From positions 231,875 through 295,874 of the forward strand of contig NZ_BCVI01000006.1 in NCBI RefSeq assembly GCF_001591665.1: a stretch of 64,000 bases of DNA. The letters are read 5' to 3'. The position numbers were made by a program, and so were the translations under genes. The notes under the pieces are model-generated. The model worked only from the letters and a program-made list of their open reading frames with translations. It searched no databases and had not been told where the DNA came from. Below, piece by piece: positions 1 to 7,808 of this stretch; positions within the stretch are counted from its first letter, which is position 1; each line of letters opens with the position of its first letter. The DNA comes from Neobacillus soli NBRC 102451 (GTDB lineage: Bacteria > Bacillota > Bacilli > Bacillales > Cytobacillaceae).

Positions 1-143
1 GTTTCGCTCAAGTGGCAGCTTTACGTTTTGCAGACGACAAAGAATTTCCAGAGTTAAGTATGCGGGCAGCAGCGGAAAATTTAAAACCGGATGAAATTAA
101 GAAAGCGATTCAAAATTGGCGAGCAGACTATAATCGGATATAA
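1..143 (+). CDS. C-terminal fragment of an unrecognised protein (partial)
   Basis: An open frame enters from the left edge of the window and ends at a TAA at 141-143. About 46 residues are visible, with charged and helical composition; the last stretch reads like an amphipathic helix followed by a short basic tail. I do not recognise the family. The frame is supported by the well-formed terminator directly downstream, but the start and most of the protein lie outside the window. Confidence 0.6.
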   Translation, partial: FAQVAALRFADDKEFPELSMRAAAENLKPDEIKKAIQNWRADYNRI

Positions 144-151
144 ATTAAGAA

Positions 152-186
152 AAACACGTTTGATTTTATCTCAGACGTGTTTTTTA
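152..186 (+). terminator. Rho-independent terminator of the left-edge gene
   Basis: Perfect 8-bp arms AAACACGT (152-159) and ACGTGTTT (175-182) are followed by a T run. It lies 9 bp after the stop codon of the partial gene. Confidence 0.8.
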
Positions 187-353
187 AAAAAATTTATCTT
201 ACAAAATAATCACTAACTGGTTTATTGTATTAATCTAAAAAGTTCAAATAGAATTCAAATCGTTCTTTAAGGTTTTCAGCAACCATTGAGATAAATGGTT
301 TTATATTAGCTACGTACATAGCTTCAGTAATCATATTATAGAAATCGATATTA

Positions 354-382
354 TTGACAAATGACACCTTGTCATTTATTAT
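354..382 (+). promoter_or_regulatory. Sigma-A promoter of the tetR-ftsH operon
   Basis: TTGACA at 354-359 and TATTAT at 377-382 are separated by exactly 17 bp, close to the vegetative consensus. It lies 57 bp upstream of the regulator start and overlaps two palindromes that look like its operators. Confidence 0.75.
359..377. promoter_or_regulatory. Palindromic operator 1 (TGACA-N3-TGTCA)
   Basis: AAATGACA-CCT-TGTCATTT is a perfect 19-bp palindrome filling the spacer between the -35 and -10 boxes, so a bound repressor would block RNA polymerase. Its core TGACA-N3-TGTCA recurs at 393-405. The position directly upstream of a TetR-family gene suggests autorepression, which is inference. Confidence 0.65.
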
Positions 383-390
383 AATTATAT

Positions 391-407
391 TGTGACACGA
401 TGTCACA
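391..407. promoter_or_regulatory. Palindromic operator 2 (TGACA-N3-TGTCA)
   Basis: TGTGACA-CGA-TGTCACA is a perfect 17-bp palindrome just downstream of the -10 box. Its centre is 31 bp from that of operator 1, about three helical turns, so both sites face the same side of the DNA. This is consistent with two regulator dimers binding side by side. Confidence 0.65.
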
Positions 408-438
408 TCTTAAAAGATGAATATAGGAGGGCAAATAA

Positions 439-1047
439 TTGCCGAAAATCACCTTTTTTAATTTACCAGAGGATAAAAAGCATAAATTAATTCTTGCGGC
501 AAAAAAGGAATTTTCCAGAGTGCCTTTATATGATGCTTCGATTTCACATATCGTAAAATCAGCTGGGATACCGCGTGGCAGCTTTTATCAATACTTTGAA
601 GACAAAGAGGATGCCTTTTTCTTCTTACTTAATGACTTTGTCGTCAACATAAATAGCAATTTTGTTTTCCTTCTAAAAAAATATGAAGGGGACTTATTTG
701 AGACAATGATTGAATTTTATCAATTGATCATTGAAGAAGAAGAAAACGTTCAGTTCTTGAGAAATGCCTTTTTAAATATGACCTATAAAATAGAAACTAC
801 CTTTTCAAATATTTTTAGGAATCATGATAGTAATAATAATTTTAAAGTTATTACACCATTAATCAATACCAGCCTCTTGAATATTTCAAATGACAGAGAG
901 TTGTTTCATCTCATGCAGATTATTTCAACCGTAACCTTTCGTAATGTTGTTGAAAAATATGCGAAAGACCTGTCAAAACAAGAGGCATTGGGGAACTATA
1001 TAATAGAAATCAATCTTTTGAAAAATGGACTTACTTGTAATAAATAA
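439..1047 (+). CDS. TetR/AcrR-family transcriptional regulator
   Basis: A 202-residue protein with an N-terminal TetR DNA-binding domain. The helix-turn-helix lies at about residues 33-57, with the typical SISHIVKSAGIPRGSFYQYF-type pattern, followed by an all-helical ligand or dimerisation domain whose effector cannot be read from sequence. The TTG start is chosen because AGGAGGG lies 8 nt upstream; no in-frame ATG comes earlier. The promoter is covered by two TGACA-N3-TGTCA palindromes, so autorepression is likely. An FtsH-type protease gene follows 51 bp downstream on the same strand without a terminator between them, so the pair is probably co-transcribed. A stress or envelope signal as inducer is only a guess. 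Confidence 0.85.
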   Translation: MPKITFFNLPEDKKHKLILAAKKEFSRVPLYDASISHIVKSAGIPRGSFYQYFEDKEDAFFFLLNDFVVNINSNFVFLLKKYEGDLFETMIEFYQLIIEEEENVQFLRNAFLNMTYKIETTFSNIFRNHDSNNNFKVITPLINTSLLNISNDRELFHLMQIISTVTFRNVVEKYAKDLSKQEALGNYIIEINLLKNGLTCNK

Positions 1048-1098
1048 TGGATTTATTTAACATGCCCTATTCGAAACTAGCAACGTGGAGGAACAAAA

Positions 1099-2949
1099 AT
1101 GAAGCAAATAAAACCGCCAAAAAAACCGCTCCTATTTTACTATGGTGTTACATTAGTTGTCATTTTACTGCTAAATTCTTTTATTTTTCCTGCAATAACA
1201 AATCATTCTGTAAAAGAAGTTGATTACGGGACATTTTTAACAATGGTAGAAGAAGGTAAAGTAAAACAGGTGGAAATTGAAAATAACACGATTGTCTTTA
1301 AACCAGTTGAAAAAAGTGCGGCCAAGCTCTACAAGACTGGATCAATTGATGATCCTAAATTGGTTGATCGCTTGCATAAAGCGAATGTTAAATTTACAAA
1401 AATTATCCCAAAAGAAACATCGCCACTTTTAAATTTTATTTTAACTTGGATTCTTCCCTTGCTGGTCTTTATTGCGATTGGTCAATGGCTGACAAGAAAA
1501 ATGCAAAATAAAATGATGGGCGGAGGCGGAGGTCCTTTATCCTTTGGCAAAAGTAATGCAAAGGTTTATGTGGAAACCGAAACAGGGCTCACCTTTAAAG
1601 ATGTAGCCGGTCAGGATGAAGCGAAAGAGGCCTTGCAGGAAATCGTCGACTTCCTCCATAATCCGAAAAAATATAAAGATATCGGTGCGAATATTCCAAA
1701 AGGTGCTTTGTTAGTGGGGCCGCCGGGCACTGGGAAAACACTGCTGGCGAAAGCGGTGGCAGGGGAATCTAAGGTTCCATTCTTTTCAATTTCGGGTTCT
1801 GAATTTGTTGAGATGTTTGTTGGGATGGGTGCGAAAAGGGTGAGAGATTTATTTAAACAAGCACAAGAAAAGGCACCGTGTATTGTCTTTATTGATGAAA
1901 TCGACGCCATTGGAAAAAGCCGTAATTCTGGAATGCCCGGCGGCAATGATGAAAGGGAACAAACATTAAATCAGCTTTTAACGGAAATGGATGGATTTGA
2001 AGCTGATAAAGGCATCGTTATTTTAGCCGCAACCAATCGACCTGAAACCCTTGATAAAGCATTGCTCAGACCAGGCCGATTTGATCGAAGAGTCCCGGTC
2101 GAATTACCTGACTTAAAAGGGCGGGAATCGATTCTCAAAGTGCATGCCAAACACGTAAAATTGGCAGATGATATTGATTTTAATATGATTGCTAGGGCTA
2201 CATCTGGAGCATCAGGGGCGGATTTGGCGAATATTATCAATGAGGCCGCACTAAGGGCGGTAAGACTGGGCCGCAACAAGGTCGTCCAAAATGATTTGGA
2301 AGAATCTGTTGAAGTGGTTATCGCCGGCTATCAACGGAAAAATGCTGTGATCTCGATGAAGGATAAATTAACGATTTCTTATCATGAGATTGGCCATGCC
2401 TTGGTGGCTGCGAAACAAAGTTATTCTGCACCTGTTCATAAAATCACGATTATTCCTAGAACTTCCGGGGCCTTAGGGTACACGATGCAGGTGGATGAGC
2501 AGGAAACGGTCCTGATGACAAAAGAACAGGCTTTGGATAAAATCACGACCTATATGGGTGGACGTGCCGCGGAGGAAGTCATTTTTAAAACAATTACCTC
2601 TGGTGCCTCCAATGATATTGAACAAGCAACAAAGATTGCCAGAGCCATGGTGACAAGGTTTGGGATGAGTGAAGAATTCGATATGATGGGACTAGAAACA
2701 GTCAATAACCCCTATTTAGGTGGGGATACCTCGCTGATGGTGTCGGCAGAGACTGCTTCCAAGGTAGATGCCGAGATTCTCAAAATTATCAAGTCCTGCC
2801 ATCGAAAAGCCATTCAAATTTTAGAGGAAAATAAAGATAAATTACACGAGCTGACAAAGTACCTTTTAGAAAAGGAAACAATCAGTGGTGAGGAATTTAT
2901 GGCGATTTTATCAGGGAAACAAGATCCTACTGTGATCCTAGATAAATAG
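1099..2949 (+). CDS. ftsH: FtsH-family ATP-dependent zinc metalloprotease (paralogue)
   Basis: Membrane-anchored AAA+ protease of 616 residues that would unfold and degrade membrane and cytosolic proteins as a hexamer. Visible features in order: transmembrane helix at about 12-31; a small extracytoplasmic domain; second helix at about 108-128; Walker A GPPGTGKT at 207-214; Walker B with IDEID around 265; the arginine-containing second region of homology; and the M41 zinc site HEIGH at 429-433. The start ATG follows GGAGG. The Bacillus housekeeping FtsH is of similar size (about 637 residues) but normally sits next to tilS/hprT; this copy sits instead behind a TetR gene, so it is probably an additional, regulated paralogue. 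That reading rests on context; a genome search for a second ftsH would settle it. Confidence 0.9.
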   Translation: MKQIKPPKKPLLFYYGVTLVVILLLNSFIFPAITNHSVKEVDYGTFLTMVEEGKVKQVEIENNTIVFKPVEKSAAKLYKTGSIDDPKLVDRLHKANVKFTKIIPKETSPLLNFILTWILPLLVFIAIGQWLTRKMQNKMMGGGGGPLSFGKSNAKVYVETETGLTFKDVAGQDEAKEALQEIVDFLHNPKKYKDIGANIPKGALLVGPPGTGKTLLAKAVAGESKVPFFSISGSEFVEMFVGMGAKRVRDLFKQAQEKAPCIVFIDEIDAIGKSRNSGMPGGNDEREQTLNQLLTEMDGFEADKGIVILAATNRPETLDKALLRPGRFDRRVPVELPDLKGRESILKVHAKHVKLADDIDFNMIARATSGASGADLANIINEAALRAVRLGRNKVVQNDLEESVEVVIAGYQRKNAVISMKDKLTISYHEIGHALVAAKQSYSAPVHKITIIPRTSGALGYTMQVDEQETVLMTKEQALDKITTYMGGRAAEEVIFKTITSGASNDIEQATKIARAMVTRFGMSEEFDMMGLETVNNPYLGGDTSLMVSAETASKVDAEILKIIKSCHRKAIQILEENKDKLHELTKYLLEKETISGEEFMAILSGKQDPTVILDK

Positions 2950-2979
2950 AATTTATAGCAAATAATAATATTAGGTGCA

Positions 2980-3013
2980 GCTCATCTTAAAAAACATAAG
3001 ATGAGCTTTTTTT
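2980..3013 (+). terminator. Rho-independent terminator after ftsH
   Basis: GCTCATCTTA (2980-2989) pairs perfectly with TAAGATGAGC (2997-3006), followed by seven T. It also reaches the 3' end of the convergent truncated gene that follows. Confidence 0.85.
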
Positions 3014-3263
3014 ATTTGTAGTGAAAATATAATGGGCGAGCGGCTTCGGATGACGATGAATTCCTCCCAAAACCTCTGTTAGTGATTCCTATTCCAGCAC
3101 AGGAAGGGCTCTTTAATACATCATAGGCAGTCCATTTACTTACATCAATCGCTTCTGCTACGTCCGAATAATGTACAGGAAGATTGGTAGTCTGATACTG
3201 ATGCCAAATCTCGTTTAAAAATTCCCGTCTTCTTTTCGTTAATGAAATCGTAGCATCCACCAC
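3012..3263 (-). pseudogene. Truncated HTH regulator (N-terminal domain remnant)
   Basis: An 83-residue frame read right to left from a GTG start. Residues 1-52 form a convincing winged-helix N-terminus (SLTKRRREFLNEI, then VHYSDVAEAIDVSKWTAYDVLK), as in DtxR- or Lrp-like regulators. After VLK the sequence loses this character and becomes rich in Ser/Gly/Arg, ending in the shared hairpin. Related full-length regulators continue for hundreds of residues, so this looks like a gene that has lost its effector domain. The alternative readings of the tail stop within a few codons, so a single frameshift does not restore it. It could still be expressed as a small DNA-binding protein; the ribosome binding site is weak. 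Confidence 0.45.
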
Positions 3264-3272
3264 CAGTAATTA

Positions 3273-3530
3273 TTATTTTGTAATTGATTTTACGTAATCT
3301 TGAACCATCTGAACGGTAACATTACTTCTTGTCGGTATAAATCGCAGGTTAATTTTATTTATTTTATTCGTTACTTGATTGATTTTTTCTGTTGAAAAGG
3401 GATTACCCTGTTTACATAACTCAATTGCTTCTTCAATAAAGCTTTCACGCTGTTGATCGAGAGCCTGAAACTCTTGATATGTTTTGTTCTGAATAGCTGC
3501 ATGTTTGATTAAATCTTTATGTACACTCAT
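3273..3530 (-). CDS. ypbS: YpbS-like protein (DUF2533)
   Basis: An 85-residue cytoplasmic protein beginning MSVHKDLIKHAA, rich in helices and glutamine/lysine, which I recognise from memory as similar to B. subtilis YpbS (DUF2533), a small protein of unknown function in Bacillaceae. The ATG is preceded by TAGGAGTGAAATC, a good ribosome binding site. It precedes the truncated HTH gene on the same strand with 9 bp between them, so the two may share a transcript. No catalytic motif, signal peptide or membrane segment is visible. Confidence 0.7.
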   Translation of the reverse strand: MSVHKDLIKHAAIQNKTYQEFQALDQQRESFIEEAIELCKQGNPFSTEKINQVTNKINKINLRFIPTRSNVTVQMVQDYVKSITK

Positions 3531-3809
3531 GATTTCACTCCTAAAAATGGTTAACTGCTTTTATCATACCATAATTAACAAAGTAGGAAATTCAATAATT
3601 TTTTAAAAATAAGACGAAGGAAAATGAGTTAAAAAAAAACATTATTCATATGACAGAATAGGGTACCAGGGCAAGTTCAAATAAAATGGTCATCTGTTAA
3701 ACCAAAAACTTTGACAGGAATAATTTTATTCATTAACCTATACCTATAGGGGCATTTTAATCTAAGTAAGCATGGAAATACTTTTATTAATACTAATGGG
3801 GGTATCGTA

Positions 3810-4097
3810 ATGGTCAAAATAACACATGCCGCAATTTCTAAAGTTACTAGCGAAGTTCAAGATGTAATTGATGAGGGTAAACAGCCGCTAATCCGCTTAT
3901 CGATGGGAATTGGCTGAGGGGGCCCACAGCTTCGTCTGACTCTGGAGGAGTCAGCTTTAAAAAATGATGAAATCACCGAGCAAGATGGAATCGGATTTTT
4001 AGTGAATGAGAGAGATCAGGTTTATTTTAATAATGTAAAAATCGATTATATCAAGACATTATTCGGAGGCGGGCAGTTTACTGTCCTTCGAGTTTAA
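3810..4097 (+). CDS. HesB/IscA-like selenoprotein (in-frame TGA = Sec36)
   Basis: Ninety-five codons from ATG (GGGGG 7 nt upstream) to TAA, interrupted only by TGA at 3915-3917. Conventional callers split it. Translation gives an N-terminal HesB fold (MVKITHAAISKV...), then SMGIG-Sec-GGPQLRLTLEE, matching the place where A-type Fe-S carrier proteins have their first conserved cysteine. The usual C-terminal Cys-Gly-Cys pair is absent; the end reads FGGGQFTVLRV, leaving Sec36 as the only chalcogen ligand. A hairpin suited to a bacterial SECIS follows 18 nt after the TGA. HesB-like selenoproteins are a known bioinformatic family of unproven function. A membrane-anchored thioredoxin gene follows 139 bp downstream and could be its partner (inference). 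Confidence 0.85.
3936..3954 (+). other. Predicted bacterial SECIS hairpin of the HesB-like gene
   Basis: CTGACTC (3936-3942) and GAGTCAG (3948-3954) form a perfect 7-bp stem with a five-base loop TGGAG. The loop begins 25 nt after the TGA; bacterial SECIS apical loops usually lie 16-37 nt downstream and contain guanines, so both spacing and loop fit SelB recognition. It lies inside the coding sequence, as in all bacterial cases. Confidence 0.7.
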
Positions 4098-4236
4098 TTT
4101 TTTAAGGACGTTTAGCCCTTTTTTCACATCTTTGAATACTACCAAAAAGGAGAAAAAAGTCATTCGCCAAGTGGGAGAATTACACGCTGGCTTAGTTCAT
4201 GTCATTCAATTTGTCGGCCAAAGACTCGAATAATTT

Positions 4237-5145
4237 ATGAAGGTGGGAGCGAATATCGACGTTATCCAAATTGGTTCTTTCACTATCATGATGAGATGGG
4301 TTATTCTCGGAATGGCTTTTGTGTTGGGATTTATTTTTCTAAAGATATGGCTGCTGCGTTCGCAAAGTAAAGAATTAGGTAAAAAAATATTTGATGCAGT
4401 AGTAAATAGTGTTTTTTGGGGCTTTCTAATTTGGAAAGGCAGTTTATTGCTGTTAGAGCCAAAATTAGTTATTGATAGTCCCTTATCGTTATTGTATTTT
4501 ACCGGAGGGACTAAGGGATTAATTTTAGGGATACTTGGAGCAATCATTTACTTCTTTTTTAAAGCAAGGAAGCTAAAGTTAACTAACTTTATGATCCTGC
4601 AGCCCACTCTTATTTTTTTGTTTGCTGTTATGAGTGGGTATTTTTTATTGAACCTTGTTTTAACTGAAAAACATCCGAAAGTAAGTCCTTCAAGCACAAT
4701 GCAGGCTGGAAAAATTGGACTTGAAGAAGGAAATACCGTGCCTGATTTTCAATTAATGACGATTGACGGCACAGTAATCAAACTGTCTGATATGAGAGGA
4801 AAAAAGGTTATTTTAAATTTTTGGGCAACCTGGTGTCCGCCATGTAAAGCAGAGATCCCACACATGCAGGATTTTTATGAGGCCCAGGATAAAAATATGG
4901 TTGAACTACTGGCGATAAATCTAACTTCATCAGAAAAAAATACACAAAGCGTTAAGGAATTTGTAAAAGAACGTAATTTAACTTTTCCTGTTTTACTCGA
5001 CCAAGATGGTGACATAGGCAGCCGTTTTCAAGCAATTACGATTCCAACAAGTTATCTGATTGATTCTAAAGGTATTGTCCGCAAGAAAATAGTAGGGCCG
5101 ATGGATAAAGAAATGATGAACCAATTAATGGAAAATGTTGATTGA
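4237..5145 (+). CDS. Membrane protein with C-terminal TlpA/ResA-type thioredoxin domain
   Basis: A 302-residue protein. The first ~140 residues hold four hydrophobic segments (about 17-36, 58-78, 88-108, 117-140). The rest is a TlpA-like domain: EEGNTVPDFQLMTIDG, then the redox motif WCPPC, a cis-proline region ITIPTSYLIDSKG, and a C-terminal helix. It is predicted to be membrane-bound with the thioredoxin outside the cytoplasm, reducing disulfides or feeding electrons to exported proteins. The start is uncertain: the ATG at 4237 lacks a good ribosome binding site, but lies 3 bp after the stop of a possible 33-codon frame (4132-4233), so coupled re-initiation is possible. The gene follows the HesB-like selenoprotein on the same strand; a shared redox role is inference. 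Confidence 0.8.
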   Translation: MKVGANIDVIQIGSFTIMMRWVILGMAFVLGFIFLKIWLLRSQSKELGKKIFDAVVNSVFWGFLIWKGSLLLLEPKLVIDSPLSLLYFTGGTKGLILGILGAIIYFFFKARKLKLTNFMILQPTLIFLFAVMSGYFLLNLVLTEKHPKVSPSSTMQAGKIGLEEGNTVPDFQLMTIDGTVIKLSDMRGKKVILNFWATWCPPCKAEIPHMQDFYEAQDKNMVELLAINLTSSEKNTQSVKEFVKERNLTFPVLLDQDGDIGSRFQAITIPTSYLIDSKGIVRKKIVGPMDKEMMNQLMENVD

Positions 5146-5188
5146 TAGTTGAGAAGCCAGCTTTAACTTTTGCCGGCGCATATATTAA

Positions 5189-5217
5189 AGAGGTTGGACT
5201 TTCCAATCTCTTTTTTT
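5189..5217 (+). terminator. Rho-independent terminator
   Basis: AGAGGTTGGA and TCCAATCTCT pair with one G-U, with a three-base loop, followed by seven T. It ends the thioredoxin gene transcript. Confidence 0.8.
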
Positions 5218-5324
5218 AGTCCGAATTTTAAAAGAGTTGGAACGCAAAATAATAAAATATTTCTGGAAAAATGGAGAAAAATAAAAAGGAGAAACCGAAT
5301 GGTCCAATAAACTGGGGGTACATC

Positions 5325-6188
5325 ATGGCGAACATCTGGAAGGTAGTTCCGGCAACACTATTAGTCCTTATTATAGTGAGTGGAATGGATTCAGTGGGAA
5401 TAAGTCCGGCGGAAACAATAGTACCACAAATAGCGGGAGAGTTTGGAGTGGCCATAGATGTTGGGACTGGGAAGATTCTTTACAACAAAAATGCCCATTC
5501 TAAAGCGTATCCTGCGAGTATGACTAAAGTGTTAACGGCCACTATTTTAGATGAACGAATGGATGATGGCGAAATATTAACGGTTAGCCCAAATGCCGCA
5601 GGTCAAGAATGCATCTGTTTGGGGTTAAGAGCTGGAGAGAAGATTTCTAAACAAGATGCTATGAAAGCTTTATTATTAGTAAGTGCTAATGATGTGGCCG
5701 TTACGATTGCAGAAAATGTAGGTGGCAGCGAAAAAGGATTTGCTGAACTTATGAATCAGAAGGTAAAAGAATTAGGTCTCAAAAACACCCATTTCGTTAC
5801 TCCAAGTGGCATGCATGATCCCAACCATTATACAACTCCATATGATATGGCTCTCATCACAAAAGAAGCCGTTCAACATCCGAACGTACTAGAGATCATG
5901 TCCACGCAGGATGCTAGAATTAAAACAAGCATGCAAGAAAAAAACATTAGCAACCTAATTAACCTTCACACCATGCCGAACGTCATTGCTGGTAAACCCG
6001 GCTTTACAAATGCAGCTCATCATACGCTGGTAGAATATTTAAAAAAGGATAATAAAGAGGTTATCTCAGTAGTCATGAAGTCGGATAAACGATCAAAATA
6101 CAATGATGTTCAAACGATGGCAAATTATTCATTTAATCATATGCAAAAAACAAAACCTGTTTTCGAAGGCGATATAAATTTCCCTTAA
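5325..6188 (+). CDS. D-alanyl-D-alanine carboxypeptidase (peptidase S11)
   Basis: Low-molecular-mass penicillin-binding protein that trims the terminal D-Ala of peptidoglycan stem peptides. I chose the ATG at 5325 because GGGGG lies 7 nt upstream and it gives a clean signal peptide (MANIWKVVPATLLVLIIVSG). An in-frame ATG at 5271 would add 18 residues with a poorer site. From 5325, the active-site SxxK is S65-M-T-K68, SxN is S120-A-N122, and the third motif is K224-P-G rather than the usual K-T-G. The protein stops soon after the catalytic domain (287 residues) and lacks the C-terminal beta-domain and membrane anchor of DacA/DacF (about 390-440 residues). It is monocistronic between terminators. 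The KPG change may alter activity. Confidence 0.85.
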   Translation: MANIWKVVPATLLVLIIVSGMDSVGISPAETIVPQIAGEFGVAIDVGTGKILYNKNAHSKAYPASMTKVLTATILDERMDDGEILTVSPNAAGQECICLGLRAGEKISKQDAMKALLLVSANDVAVTIAENVGGSEKGFAELMNQKVKELGLKNTHFVTPSGMHDPNHYTTPYDMALITKEAVQHPNVLEIMSTQDARIKTSMQEKNISNLINLHTMPNVIAGKPGFTNAAHHTLVEYLKKDNKEVISVVMKSDKRSKYNDVQTMANYSFNHMQKTKPVFEGDINFP

Positions 6189-6259
6189 AAAACATAACAA
6201 AAATTAACCGTTTAACTTTGCATTCATGTACAAAATGATAAAAGGCACATTCTAAAGGA

Positions 6260-6306
6260 GGGGGGACGGTTCTAGTGGCACAAAAAGCCATTAGAACCGT
6301 TCTCCC
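6260..6306. repeat. REP-like palindrome (GGGGACGGTTCT type)
   Basis: GGGGACGGTTCTAGTGGC pairs with GCCATTAGAACCGTTCTCCC around a short A-rich loop, giving a hairpin of about 18 bp with a single bulge and mismatch. It lies between the convergent carboxypeptidase and pdxR genes. From general knowledge, hairpins with this GGGGACGGTTCT core recur in intergenic regions of many Bacillus genomes; copy number here cannot be judged from one window. It may also act as a bidirectional terminator. Confidence 0.6.
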
Positions 6307-6311
6307 TGCAT

Positions 6312-7703
6312 CTAGTGGTTCCAACATTTCATTAATTGGTGTATGCCTTTTTCAATTTGCTCCAATGGAATGCCGCCGAAGCCTAATAAAAAAGTTGGAT
6401 ATTGATAGTCAATAGGACTCAACAAATAATCGCTTACTGGATAGATGGCAATTTGGTTCTTTGACGCCATTTGTTTTAATTGATCTTCCCCTTTTGGCAG
6501 GGGGACGGAAATTAAAATGTGCATTCCTGCCAGGTCTCCTGTAATCATGACATCCGGATAATTCGTTTCTAATATCCGGGTTAATTTTTCATGTTTTTTG
6601 CGATAAATTTTCCGCATCTTGTTTAAGTGTTTGGAAAAAAAGCCATCTCTCAAAAAGTCAGCTAAAATATGCTGATCGAATCTCGGTACGGTTGATGAGT
6701 AAAAATTGAATGTCTCCTCATATTTTTGCAGTAAGGTTGAAGGTAAGACAAAATACGCAACACGTAAGGAAGGCATTAATGACTTGGTAAACGTGCTCAA
6801 ATAAATAACCTTTTCGTTTTGGTCTAACCCTTGTAAGGCGGGAATAGGTTTTCCGATATAACGAAACTCGCTATCATAATCGTCTTCAATGATGTAGCGG
6901 CTTTTATCTTTTGCTGCCCAGTTTAATAGCTGTGTTCTTCTCGTTGCGGATAGGACCGCGCCCGTAGGGAACTGGTGGGAAGGGGTAATGTAAACAATAT
7001 TGGCTTTTGTTTTTTCCAGTTCATCCACGATTAAACCATTTTCATCCACCGGAATAGGGATGGCTCTATTTTGCATTTGTATTTTAGGTATGGCCGAATA
7101 TCCAGGATTTTCAAGTGCAAATTTTAAATCATTACCAACTAACCGTAGAATCATTGGAAGCAGCTGTTCCGTTCCAGAACCAATGACAATCTGTTCGGGG
7201 CCGCAGACAATCCCCCTTGATTGATATAGATATTTGGCAATTTCCACTCTTAAAGCGAATTCTCCTTGCGGGTCTCCAATTTCCAACAATTCTTTTGAAC
7301 TGCTATCATATACATTTTTTGCATATTTTCGCCAAAGTGAAAAAGGGAAGGAGTCTGCATCAATTTTTCCAGGATGGAAGTCAAATTGAACGATTTTTTT
7401 CTCGACTTTTCCTACAGGCATGTTTAGGAGTTCTTTTTCAATATAGGGTAATTCGTCAATCTCTTCCACGAAAAAACCGATACGGGGTTTGGATGCCACA
7501 TAGCCTTCTGCCATGAGCTGGGCATAGGCAATTTCAATGGTAGTTTGGCTGATATTTAAAAATTCTGCTAATTTTTTCTTAGATGGCAATTTGGTTCCCA
7601 CTTCAATTTGTTTTTGAATAATGGCATCTTTGATCCCAGTATAAAGCTGTTCATACAATGGTTTTTCTGTACCATTATCCAACTTAAACATTAGCATATC
7701 CAT
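6312..7703 (-). CDS. pdxR: MocR/GabR-type regulator PdxR
   Basis: A 463-residue fusion of an N-terminal GntR winged helix (about 1-75, [13 protein letters not shown]... [19 protein letters not shown]) and a fold-type I aminotransferase domain (about 110-463). The PLP-binding lysine lies in the [10 protein letters not shown] segment. The longer upstream frame is rejected: GGGAGGAATTTCGG places the start at the ATG at 7703. In other Firmicutes and actinobacteria, PdxR senses pyridoxal 5'-phosphate and controls pdxST; here the gene diverges from pdxS across a 105-bp gap, which strongly supports that role. It would activate pdxST when PLP is low and sense PLP with the aminotransferase domain. Confidence 0.88.
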   Translation of the reverse strand: MDMLMFKLDNGTEKPLYEQLYTGIKDAIIQKQIEVGTKLPSKKKLAEFLNISQTTIEIAYAQLMAEGYVASKPRIGFFVEEIDELPYIEKELLNMPVGKVEKKIVQFDFHPGKIDADSFPFSLWRKYAKNVYDSSSKELLEIGDPQGEFALRVEIAKYLYQSRGIVCGPEQIVIGSGTEQLLPMILRLVGNDLKFALENPGYSAIPKIQMQNRAIPIPVDENGLIVDELEKTKANIVYITPSHQFPTGAVLSATRRTQLLNWAAKDKSRYIIEDDYDSEFRYIGKPIPALQGLDQNEKVIYLSTFTKSLMPSLRVAYFVLPSTLLQKYEETFNFYSSTVPRFDQHILADFLRDGFFSKHLNKMRKIYRKKHEKLTRILETNYPDVMITGDLAGMHILISVPLPKGEDQLKQMASKNQIAIYPVSDYLLSPIDYQYPTFLLGFGGIPLEQIEKGIHQLMKCWNH

Positions 7704-7741
7704 CCGAAATTCCTCCCAACTGACCACATTGTTTTTCATAA

Positions 7742-7778
7742 AACTGAACCTTTTCATATAGTCAATTTCTATTATACT
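7742..7778 (+). promoter_or_regulatory. Candidate pdxS promoter and PdxR site
   Basis: TATACT at 7773-7778 is a good -10 box with a weak -35 (TTTTCA, 7751-7756, 16-bp spacer), as expected for an activated promoter. The direct repeat AACTGACC (7718-7725) and AACTGAACC (7742-7750), 24 bp apart, lies just upstream. MocR activators bind direct repeats near the -35 box, so these are candidate PdxR boxes. Confidence 0.4.
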
Positions 7779-7808
7779 AGTAATCATCAAATGAATGGAG
7801 GTTATTTT

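Noticed and set aside
4132..4233. A 33-codon frame (TTG start) just before the membrane thioredoxin
   Set aside because: The frame is open and its stop lies 3 bp before the next ATG, but the TTG lacks a ribosome site and the product is not recognised; kept only as a comment on the uncertain start.
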